Shown one piece after another: positions 54,903 through 64,000 of a DNA stretch of 64,000 nt (positions are counted from its first letter, which is position 1; every line of letters begins with the position of its first letter). The stretch is taken from the NCBI RefSeq assembly GCF_002240225.1, contig NZ_CP022584.1, positions 2,248,501-2,312,500 on the forward strand, given 5' to 3'. The notes below the pieces were generated by a model, which saw only the letters and a list, made by a program, of their open reading frames with translations, had not been told where the DNA came from and made no database searches. The stretch is from Paenibacillus physcomitrellae (lineage in GTDB: Bacteria; Bacillota; Bacilli; Paenibacillales; Paenibacillaceae). The position numbers and the translations under genes are program-made.

Positions 54903-54977
54903 GTTTGTTTACCTCCCTTTTTTATCAAAGCGTTTACCCCTTGGACTAGACTCCATGTTTCAGTGTACAGAATGCTT

Positions 54978-55862
54978 TTATTCCTTCACCGCCCCCATCA
55001 TAATGCCAGAGATAAAGTACCTTTGAAGCAATGGATAAATTACAACAATCGGCAGAGTAGTAATTACGATTGTCGCAAGTTGAACCCCTTTAGTGGTGGT
55101 TTCGATCACGGCCGAGCTAGCATTTTGCATCGACTGCGTCTGGGACTGCACAATGATCTCGTACAGCTTCATCTGCAGCGGGTATAAGGCCTGATCTGTA
55201 ATGTACAGCTTGGTAGTCAAGAAATCGTTCCATTGGCCGACGCCATTAAACAAGGCGATTGTAGCCATAGCCGGCATGGACAAAGGTATAAAAATCTTCA
55301 GGAAAATGCGCCACTCGCCTGCACCGTCGATTTTCGCCGATTCCTCAAGCGCATCCGGCACATTCCGAAAGAAGTTCATCAGGATAACTACATCGTAATA
55401 ACTAAAGAGAGCAGGAATGATGTACACCCAGAAGGTGTTTAACAGTCCCAAGGACTTAATCAACAGGTAAATCGGGATCATACCGCCTGAGAAAAACATG
55501 GTGATGACGCCCATGGCGACATACAATTTGCGGCCACGCAGATTTTGTTTACTAAGCGCGTAACCGATCATCGCACAGAAGAAAACGTGGGTGGCGACGC
55601 CAAGCACCGTCTTGGACACCGAGATAAAAAAGGCCTGCCAAATGCTGTCGTCCTGGAATACCGCACGATAATTTTCCAAAGAAAACTCTGGGCTCCAGAA
55701 TATAAATCCACCTTCTGCCAGCGCTTGCCCTGAACTCAATGAGGAAATAATGACATTCCACAAAGGGATAATAATAACAAGGGTAATGATAACAAGCAGC
55801 GTTATATTGAAGGCATTAAAGACGCGGCTGTTTAAATCTTCTCTAATCGCCTTTCGATTCAT
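54978..55862 (-). CDS. ABC permease, LplC/YtcP type
   Basis: A 294-residue permease with six membrane segments and an EAA loop (ALEESAKIDGAGEWRIFLKIFIPL). The segment SQTQSMQNASSAVIETTTKGVQLATIVI and C-terminal PLLQRYFISGIMMGAVKE are typical of LplC proteins. It starts 15 bases after the LplB-type gene and partners it. No ATPase gene is nearby. Confidence 0.93.
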   Translation of the reverse strand: MNRKAIREDLNSRVFNAFNITLLVIITLVIIIPLWNVIISSLSSGQALAEGGFIFWSPEFSLENYRAVFQDDSIWQAFFISVSKTVLGVATHVFFCAMIGYALSKQNLRGRKLYVAMGVITMFFSGGMIPIYLLIKSLGLLNTFWVYIIPALFSYYDVVILMNFFRNVPDALEESAKIDGAGEWRIFLKIFIPLSMPAMATIALFNGVGQWNDFLTTKLYITDQALYPLQMKLYEIIVQSQTQSMQNASSAVIETTTKGVQLATIVITTLPIVVIYPLLQRYFISGIMMGAVKE

Positions 55863-55876
55863 GAAAATGCCTCCTC

Positions 55877-56857
55877 TTATAGAACAGATTGATTATCGTT
55901 CAGCTTACTGGTGACTTTATTAGCTGTGACAAGCAGAATGACGGAAACAATGGAAACGCCCAGACCTACAGCGGTAGCGTACGAGAAATCCCCTTGCGTC
56001 AAGCCCATACGATATACGTAAGAGTTGATGACTTCCGCCGTTTCCCGGTTCTGCGAATTCATCAGTACCAAGGTTTGGTCCAAATTCGATCCCAATAAAC
56101 CGCTTACAGTCAAGATCAGGTTTAAACTGATGATGGATCTCATGTTAGGGAGCGTAATATTCCAGATTTGCCGAATTCGGCTTGCCCCATCGATCTTCGC
56201 AGCTTCATAGTAGGTAGGGTCAATTTTGGCCATGATAGCGAGATACAGGATTGTTCCCCAGCCTGCTTCTTTCCAGATATCCGATAAAGTGGCGATCCAC
56301 CAGTATTTGCCCGGATCCAGCAAAATGTTCTGGCCCTTTGAAATAATCCCTAGATCCAGCAGGATCTGATTAAAAAGCCCTGTTGTCGAGAACCAGTTGA
56401 TCATCATGCCGCCAAGTACGATCCAAGACAGAAAGTGCGGCAAATAGGATACCGTCTGAACAAATTTCTTCATGCGTGTGAAACTCAATTCGTAGATCAT
56501 AATCGCCAAAATAATAGGAATGATGAACCCAATACCTAATTTCAGAAAGCTGATTGCCAAAGTGTTGACTACAGCGTCCCAAAAATATTGGTCGGACATA
56601 ATAATCTTGAAATTCTCCAGGCCCACCCATGGAGCCGAATCCAGCGTATCGATGACCGTATAGCTTTTAAAGGCAATAGTCAGACCATAAATAGGAATGT
56701 AACAAAAGATAATCATAAAAATAATGCCTGGAATGATCATCGACTGCAGTTCCCGTTGTCTCCAGAAATCTACAGCAAATTCCTTGATTTTTTGCCCCAT
56801 CGTTGTTTTCTCGTTCGGTTTGCCGTTGACCGGCTCTGTCACCGCTAATTTGGCCAT
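55877..56857 (-). CDS. ABC permease, LplB type
   Basis: A 326-residue permease with six membrane segments and an EAA loop (YYEAAKIDGASRIRQIWNITLPN). It is the first gene of the LplB-LplC-LplA-GH30 operon. The promoter region carries a perfect 16-bp palindrome (56910-56925) identical to one in front of the adjacent LacI gene. A TTTACA hexamer (56931-56936, minus strand) is a plausible -35, with the palindrome filling the spacer. Confidence 0.93.
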   Translation of the reverse strand: MAKLAVTEPVNGKPNEKTTMGQKIKEFAVDFWRQRELQSMIIPGIIFMIIFCYIPIYGLTIAFKSYTVIDTLDSAPWVGLENFKIIMSDQYFWDAVVNTLAISFLKLGIGFIIPIILAIMIYELSFTRMKKFVQTVSYLPHFLSWIVLGGMMINWFSTTGLFNQILLDLGIISKGQNILLDPGKYWWIATLSDIWKEAGWGTILYLAIMAKIDPTYYEAAKIDGASRIRQIWNITLPNMRSIISLNLILTVSGLLGSNLDQTLVLMNSQNRETAEVINSYVYRMGLTQGDFSYATAVGLGVSIVSVILLVTANKVTSKLNDNQSVL

Positions 56858-56909
56858 ATTCTCTTCTCCCCTCCAGGCTCTTACCTTGTTGATTAGTGAA
56901 CCATTTTCG

Positions 56910-56925
56910 ATAAAAACGTTTTTAT
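56910..56925. promoter_or_regulatory. LacI operator ATAAAAACGTTTTTAT ahead of the LplB operon
   Basis: Perfect 16-bp palindrome with a central CG, the usual form of LacI-family operators. It lies about 50 bases upstream of the LplB-type start and overlaps the presumed promoter. An identical copy lies at 58014-58029 in front of the regulator gene. Confidence 0.75.
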
Positions 56926-56993
56926 TTTGATGTAAAAAACCCCTAAAACTCCCTCCTCCTGTCCGAATCCAACTCGTTCAGCCCATTTTATTT

Positions 56994-57998
56994 TTACTGA
57001 AGCTTGACCTGACTGCTGCCTCTGACAACAAGCTCACCCTTTAGCCTTTGGCTGTGTCCCTGTTCCTTCTTCTCAATCATCCGGATCAGCTGTTCAATCG
57101 CCAGAATCCCCTGTCTCGCAATCTGATTCCTTACTGTCGTCAGTGGAGGTGAGAAATAAGGAGCAATATCGATATCGTCAAACCCTACCACACTAACCTG
57201 GGCAGGCACCTCATAACCATGATTCTCAAGAGCTTTAATACATCCGATAGCACTCAAGTCATTCCCTGCTAGAAAGGCGTCCGGCAGTTGTTCAGAATGT
57301 TGATAGATAAAAGACTTAATGGCATTATAAGTGCTTTCTTCTTCAAAATATCCCTGCAAAATATATTCCTCTTTGATTGGCAGCTGATATTCCTTAAGCG
57401 CAGCCAGGTATCCTTCCTTCCGCTGCTCACTGTCAAACATCGTTTCAACCCCGGAGATATAAGCAATATGCTTATGGCCCAAGCTGATCAAGTATTTCGT
57501 AGCCTCATAGCCGGCGATATAAGAATCGAAGATAATACTGCCCATAGTGTCATCCTCAATCTCGCGATCCAGAAAAACAGCTTTGACTTTATCTTTCTTC
57601 ATAACAGCAATATCGTTCTCATCTATCCGCAATTCTTCGTAAATAATCACTCCGTCAACCCGGCTGCCTAATATATTATTCATGATAACCTGCTTATCCC
57701 GGGTAACGAAGACATTAAGCCCGTATCCGTAGCGGTCACATTCCCGTGCCATCGTTTCTACCAGCTTGTAAAAGTAAGGTCCCGTCACACTTGTCGTAAA
57801 GAATCCGATCATATGTGTTTTTCCTGACTTTAGCAGCTTGCCATTGAGATTAGGGACGTAATTCAATCGTTGTGCTACCTGAAGTACGTGCATTTTCGTT
57901 TCAGGATTAAGTACATCTACATCATTCAATGCATTAGAGACCGTTGAGATGGAAACTCCTGCTTCGCGGGCTACATCTTTTATAGTTATCCTTGCCAA
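56994..57998 (-). CDS. LacI-family transcriptional regulator (LplABC/GH30 operon)
   Basis: A 334-residue LacI-family repressor: helix-turn-helix ARITIKDVAREAGVSISTVSNAL, hinge, and effector domain with MIGFFTTSVTGPYF, HIAYISGVE and VVGFDDIDIAPYFSPPLTTV. Start set at the TTG at 57998, 8 bases after GAGG, because the GTG at 58007 lies inside the ribosome site. It lies directly upstream of the operon it presumably controls, separated by about 135 bases. The identical palindrome before both genes indicates autoregulation plus control of the operon. Effector probably an imported beta-oligosaccharide. Confidence 0.92.
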   Translation of the reverse strand: MARITIKDVAREAGVSISTVSNALNDVDVLNPETKMHVLQVAQRLNYVPNLNGKLLKSGKTHMIGFFTTSVTGPYFYKLVETMARECDRYGYGLNVFVTRDKQVIMNNILGSRVDGVIIYEELRIDENDIAVMKKDKVKAVFLDREIEDDTMGSIIFDSYIAGYEATKYLISLGHKHIAYISGVETMFDSEQRKEGYLAALKEYQLPIKEEYILQGYFEEESTYNAIKSFIYQHSEQLPDAFLAGNDLSAIGCIKALENHGYEVPAQVSVVGFDDIDIAPYFSPPLTTVRNQIARQGILAIEQLIRMIEKKEQGHSQRLKGELVVRGSSQVKLQ

Positions 57999-58013
57999 AG
58001 TTTTCACCTCAAA

Positions 58014-58029
58014 ATAAAAACGTTTTTAT
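58014..58029. promoter_or_regulatory. LacI operator ATAAAAACGTTTTTAT ahead of the regulator gene
   Basis: Exact copy of the 16-bp palindrome at 56910-56925, 15 bases upstream of the TTG start of the LacI gene. This points to autorepression. Confidence 0.75.
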
Positions 58030-58045
58030 AGTTCTAAAGGGTAAC

Positions 58046-58060
58046 ATAAAAGCGTTTACA
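58046..58060. promoter_or_regulatory. Candidate CcpA catabolite-responsive element
   Basis: ATAAAAGCGTTTACA matches the cre consensus WTGNAARCGNWWNCA at all but one position (A for G at position 3). It lies just upstream of the LacI operator, so the regulator may be under glucose control. Confidence 0.5.
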
Positions 58061-58379
58061 TTACAACCCAAATATTTAAATTATCTTTTTAATCCGAATC
58101 ATAGTTCGAACAATTCCAGGCTCATCCGCTTTTTTCCTATCTCTCGGGCCCGTACAGTGATCGCATTAAGCTTAATACTTACTTAACAAGCTTTATTAAG
58201 TTTAACCATAAGCCCATTAAAAACTTAATCACTAATTCTGCAGCCGCCGGCGCCAATCGTACCCAAAGCGCGCACCAAAGACTTTGAAAGAGACGTCCCC
58301 GTCCATACTCTGCACGATAGCAACAATAGACCACTCGCTGTGGCACGATGGGCTCGACAAGGCGCGATACACACTGCAA

Positions 58380-58580
58380 GGCACAATAGTACGGATAGAT
58401 ACGAGGTATATAGACAACATAAGCATCATAGAGACATCCTGAACAGCAGGAATCACCGTATGTATCCTAGCATCATAGATACACCATATTGCACCATTAA
58501 CACTATAGACACCATTAATGCCACAGGAATCATAGACACCATAAACATCATAAATACTATAACACCGTAACACCATAGAA
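58380..58580. repeat. Degenerate short-period repeat (CATCATAGA/CACCATAAA words)
   Basis: Words such as CATCATAGA, CACTATAGACACC, CACCATTAA and CACCATAAACATC recur with a period of about 9-12 bases. The whole 58061-58771 gap appears non-coding; open frames across it are repeat artefacts with Tyr/Ser/Val-rich translations. I see nothing else in this gap besides the tRNA terminator at its right end. Confidence 0.6.
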
Positions 58581-58771
58581 TTTATAAAAAAACATATGTA
58601 CCAAAGAACTTGATAACATCCTCTAATGCTTTCCAAGGTGGTTGGATGCTAAGCTAACCAATAACCGGGACCACCAGTATTTTATGATAAATGCTATCTA
58701 TTCCTGCTCAAACTCCAAGAGTGTTAGCAGCCTCCTTGAAAGGCCACCTTATCTATATTATGAATATACGA

Positions 58772-58810
58772 AAGAAGCCTTGAAATCTTTAATAGATTTC
58801 AAGGCTTCTT
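58772..58810 (-). terminator. Terminator of the rRNA-tRNA transcript
   Basis: AAGAAGCCTTGAAATC and GATTTCAAGGCTTCTT form a perfect 16-bp stem with a 7-base loop, followed on the minus strand by TTTCG. It lies 8 bases beyond the last tRNA gene (tRNA-Leu). Confidence 0.85.
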
Positions 58811-58818
58811 AGAATTAA

Positions 58819-58898
58819 TGCCGGTGAAGGGACTCGAACCCCCACGGTTTCCCTCACGATTTTGAGTCGCGCGCGTCTGCCAATTCCGCCACACCGGC
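58819..58898 (-). tRNA. tRNA-Leu (CAA)
   Basis: Minus-strand cloverleaf with 7-bp acceptor GCCGGTG/CACCGGC, anticodon loop CTCAAAA (anticodon CAA) and a short class II variable arm. The 3' CCA is not encoded. Last tRNA of the cluster. Confidence 0.9.
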
Positions 58899-58920
58899 TT
58901 ATTAAAGTATGAAGTATATA

Positions 58921-58997
58921 TGGCGTGCCCTAAGAGATTCGAACTCCTGACCTTTTGATTCGTAGTCAAACGCTCTATCCAGCTGAGCTAAGGGCAC
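58921..58997 (-). tRNA. tRNA-Arg (ACG)
   Basis: Cloverleaf with acceptor GTGCCCT, anticodon loop CTACGAA (ACG, read as ICG after editing) and encoded CCA. It is the gene that departs from the B. subtilis trnD order. Confidence 0.93.
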
Positions 58998-59021
58998 ATA
59001 TTATATACAACTTAAAAATAC

Positions 59022-59095
59022 TGGAGGCGCCACCCAGACTCGAACTGGGGATAAAGCTTTTGCAGAGCTGTGCCTTACCACTTGGCTATGGCGCC
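59022..59095 (-). tRNA. tRNA-Cys (GCA)
   Basis: Acceptor GGCGCCA, anticodon loop CTGCAAA (GCA), discriminator T and encoded CCA. Confidence 0.93.
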
Positions 59096-59102
59096 AAAAT
59101 AA

Positions 59103-59177
59103 TGGAGCGGACGACGGGAATCGAACCCGCGACCCTCGCCTTGGCAAGGCGATGCTCTACCGCTGAGCCACGTCCGC
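59103..59177 (-). tRNA. tRNA-Gly (GCC)
   Basis: Acceptor GCGGACG, anticodon loop TTGCCAA (GCC), encoded CCA. Confidence 0.94.
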
Positions 59178-59181
59178 GAAA

Positions 59182-59256
59182 TGGCTGGGGATATAGGATT
59201 CGAACCTATGCATGACGGAGTCAAAGTCCGTTGCCTTACCGCTTGGCTAATCCCCA
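59182..59256 (-). tRNA. tRNA-Gln (TTG)
   Basis: Acceptor TGGGGAT, anticodon loop CTTTGAC (TTG), encoded CCA. The T1-A72 first pair is typical of bacterial tRNA-Gln. Confidence 0.93.
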
Positions 59257-59277
59257 AAATTTCTGAAAAGTTAATAA

Positions 59278-59354
59278 TGGGGCGATCGATGGGACTTGAA
59301 CCCACGAATGCCGGAGCCACAATCCGGTGCGTTAACCCCTTCGCCACGACCGCC
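59278..59354 (-). tRNA. tRNA-His (GTG)
   Basis: Anticodon loop TTGTGGC (GTG), an extra G at position -1 opposite discriminator C, as required for tRNA-His, and encoded CCA. Confidence 0.94.
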
Positions 59355-59385
59355 ATAAAAACTTTCCTATTCAGTTATAAAAATA

Positions 59386-59459
59386 TGGCAGGGGCAGCAG
59401 GAATTGAACCCACACCAAAGGTTTTGGAGACCTTTGTTCTACCTTTAAACTATGCCCCT
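59386..59459 (-). tRNA. tRNA-Trp (CCA)
   Basis: Acceptor AGGGGCA, anticodon loop CTCCAAA (CCA), discriminator G, encoded 3' CCA. Confidence 0.94.
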
Positions 59460-59467
59460 ATATAAAC

Positions 59468-59553
59468 TGGTGGAGGCTGATGGATTCGAACCACCGAACC
59501 CGTAAGGGAGCAGATTTACAGTCTGATGCGTTTGGCCACTTCGCTAAGCCTCC
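59468..59553 (-). tRNA. tRNA-Tyr (GTA)
   Basis: Class II tRNA with long variable arm, acceptor GGAGGCT, anticodon loop CTGTAAA (GTA), encoded CCA. Confidence 0.94.
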
Positions 59554-59561
59554 ACAGTAAA

Positions 59562-59637
<76 letters not shown>

Positions 59638-59654
59638 TTATTCAATTGTAAAAA

Positions 59655-59730
<76 letters not shown>

Positions 59731-59737
59731 AAAAACA

Positions 59738-59814
59738 TGGCGGAACCGACGGGATTCGAACCCGCGATCTCCTGCGTGACAGGCAGGCATGTTAGGCCTC
59801 TACACCACGGTTCC
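59738..59814 (-). tRNA. tRNA-Asp (GTC)
   Basis: Acceptor GGAACCG, anticodon loop CTGTCAC (GTC), encoded CCA. Confidence 0.94.
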
Positions 59815-59853
59815 ACAGCCTAAGGTCTTGCATTTGATCCCTTAAAGGGATTA

Positions 59854-59927
<74 letters not shown>

Positions 59928-59954
59928 TCAGTAAAAAGTATTTATTATGTTATA

Positions 59955-60030
59955 TGGTGGAGGCTGAGGGGATCGAACCCCCGACCCTCTGCTTGTAAGG
60001 CAGATGCTCTCCCAGCTGAGCTAAGCCTCC
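59955..60030 (-). tRNA. tRNA-Val (TAC)
   Basis: Acceptor GGAGGCT, anticodon loop CTTACAA (TAC), encoded CCA. Confidence 0.94.
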
Positions 60031-60096
60031 AAATTGAACACAATATCTAGTATATCATATTCATAACAAGTTAGTCAACTTCATTGTTGAAGTTAA

Positions 60097-60171
60097 TGGT
60101 GACCCGTAGGGGATTCGAACCCCTGTTACCTCCGTGAAAGGGAGGTGTCTTAACCCCTTGACCAACGGGCC
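60097..60171 (-). tRNA. tRNA-Glu (TTC)
   Basis: Acceptor GGCCCGT, anticodon loop CTTTCAC (TTC), encoded CCA. Confidence 0.94.
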
Positions 60172-60180
60172 TGACTATAA

Positions 60181-60272
60181 TGGCGGAGAGAGAGGGATTC
60201 GAACCCTCGAGACGCTTGTGACGCCTACACGATTTCCAATCGTGCTCCTTCGGCCAACTCGGACACCTCTCC
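60181..60272 (-). tRNA. tRNA-Ser (GGA)
   Basis: Class II tRNA of 92 bases with long variable arm, acceptor GGAGAGG, anticodon loop TTGGAAA (GGA), encoded CCA. Confidence 0.94.
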
Positions 60273-60275
60273 ATA

Positions 60276-60351
60276 TGGCTCCCCGAACAGGACTCGAACC
60301 TGTGACAACTCGATTAACAGTCGAGTGCTCTACCAACTGAGCTATCAGGGA
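60276..60351 (-). tRNA. tRNA-Asn (GTT)
   Basis: Acceptor TCCCTGA, anticodon loop CTGTTAA (GTT), encoded CCA. It is the first tRNA after the 23S gene, only about 70 bases from its 3' end, leaving no room for a 5S gene. Confidence 0.94.
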
Positions 60352-60370
60352 ATATAACATTCAGATGCTT

Positions 60371-60413
60371 GATCACCTGAAAACTGGATACGAAACAATC
60401 AATTGCGATTAGA
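60371..60413 (-). other. 3' strand of the 23S rRNA processing stem
   Basis: The 43 bases downstream of the 23S 3' end are a near-complement of 63532-63574 upstream of its 5' end (shared blocks GAAAACTGGAT, ACGAAACAA, TCTAAT). Paired, they form the long helix that RNase III-type enzymes cut to release the 23S precursor. Confidence 0.75.
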
Positions 60414-60419
60414 TCTATT

Positions 60420-63361
<2,942 letters not shown>

Positions 63362-63531
63362 AATTCGCTCGGATTTTGGGCCCATATGCTCTGTTGTTCC
63401 TCGGTTTCTCGATTGAAATGAATCAAGGTTGAAACCGACTCACAAAGGATCAATGGCCTCCAAAATGCCTCGCTCTGTAGTTAGCACTTCACTTGTTCTC
63501 TATGATCACAAGTTCAGCTAAAAAAGAATGT

Positions 63532-63574
63532 TCTAATTCGCATTTGTTGTTTCGTTATCCAGTTTTCAAGGATC
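63532..63574 (-). other. 5' strand of the 23S rRNA processing stem
   Basis: Spacer between tRNA-Ala and the 23S gene; complementary to 60371-60413. The rest of the 63362-63655 spacer is non-coding and ordinary. Confidence 0.75.
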
Positions 63575-63655
63575 AAAGCAGTTTCTTCGAAACTGCAGTC
63601 TGTGTGAATTTCGGTCAATCCTATTGGGTTGATGAAATTCATACAGTTATTTAGA

Positions 63656-63731
63656 TGGTGGAGCCAAGGAGGATCGAACTCCTGACCTCCTGCTTGCAAG
63701 GCAGGCGCTCTCCCAGCTGAGCTATGGCCCC
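63656..63731 (-). tRNA. tRNA-Ala (TGC)
   Basis: Acceptor GGGGCCA, anticodon loop TTTGCAA-type (TGC), G3-T70 wobble identity pair, encoded CCA. Spacer tRNA upstream of 23S. Confidence 0.94.
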
Positions 63732-63826
63732 ATACTATACTCCAAAAAGTGAAGTGCAGCTCTGAGGTTGATTCCCATTACTTTTCGGGGACCTCATGCA
63801 TACAATCTTACTTATAGAAGTTAGGA

Positions 63827-63905
<79 letters not shown>

Positions 63906-63940
63906 TAACTTTATGATTTTGTAACCCTTGTAAGGGTTGC

Positions 63941-64000
63941 GCTTGGCGACGTCCTACTCTCCCAGGACCCTGCGGTCCAAGTACCATTGGCGCTGGAGGG
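63941..64000 (-). rRNA. rrf: 5S ribosomal RNA (3' part, runs off the window)
   Basis: The last 60 bases, read on the minus strand, match the 3' half of 5S rRNA: GCGCCAATGGTACTTGGACC, GGGTCCTGGGAGAGTAGGAC and the end GTCGCCAAGC. The 5' half lies beyond the window. A hairpin AACCCTT/AAGGGTT (63923-63938) follows immediately and may be part of the processing region. Confidence 0.93.

Noticed and set aside
58232..58636. 134-codon minus-strand open frame in the repeat tract
   Set aside because: Covers a degenerate nucleotide repeat; the Tyr/Ser/Val-rich translation follows from the repeat, and there is no ribosome site.

Overview
The window looks like a chromosomal segment of a saprophytic, low-to-mid GC member of the Bacillales, most likely Paenibacillus or a close relative. 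Supporting signs are strong Shine-Dalgarno sites with frequent GTG and TTG starts, five CUT1-type sugar ABC importers, a YesM/YesN-type two-component pair, a Lia/Psp envelope-stress locus, and a 16-gene tRNA block whose order is nearly that of the Bacillus subtilis trnD cluster as I remember it. The genus call is inference. I saw no insertion sequence, phage or CRISPR.

Layout. (1) 0-3 kb: zwf and a YwmB-family gene, then a gap holding a decamer repeat. (2) 3-15.4 kb, minus strand: a sugar-acid catabolic island. A lipoprotein binding protein, a Nif3-like protein, a GH67 alpha-glucuronidase, two permeases, a sensor kinase with AraC-type response regulator, and two Gfo/Idh/MocA oxidoreductases (one lacking the usual catalytic lysine) fit import and cleavage of glucuronoxylan fragments. 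(3) 15.5-20.7 kb, minus: liaI-pspA-pspC-pspA/liaH-liaF-liaS-liaR, headed by a palindrome suited to LiaR. (4) 20.7-22.4 kb, plus: a promoter, a repeat-rich leader ending in an intrinsic terminator with no gene before it, then an ArsB/NhaD-type permease. (5) 22.4-31.1 kb: a MurNAc/muropeptide salvage cluster, with namZ, an amiE-like serine hydrolase, an ABC importer and an RpiR/MurR regulator on the minus strand and murK-murQ on the plus strand. The ABC importer plus MurK kinase replaces the MurP phosphotransferase route of B. subtilis. (6) 31.1-34 kb, plus: KhtTU-type K+/H+ antiporter genes and two small unknown membrane or secreted proteins. (7) 34-40.2 kb: a UgpB-like importer with a HAD phosphatase, metallophosphoesterase and SMR transporter, divergent from a GbsR-type regulator. 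(8) 40.3-49.9 kb: two (alpha/alpha)6-barrel glycosidase-like enzymes, an importer, a LacI regulator and a divergent GH36 alpha-galactosidase. (9) 50-58 kb: a GT39-like membrane glycosyltransferase, then an LplABC-type importer with a GH30 enzyme and its LacI regulator, which share an identical 16-bp operator. (10) 58.7-64 kb, minus: tRNA cluster, 23S rRNA, tRNA-Ala, tRNA-Ile and the 3' part of a 5S rRNA. The 5S lies upstream of the 23S instead of after it.

How it works together: most of the window is a chain of self-contained modules, each an importer plus enzymes plus regulator, for plant hemicellulose, galactosides, beta-glycosides, cell-wall fragments and possibly phosphodiesters. None of the five importers carries its own ATPase, so all probably share an MsmX-type ATPase encoded elsewhere. 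Functions are read from protein sequence and context only; no searches were run.
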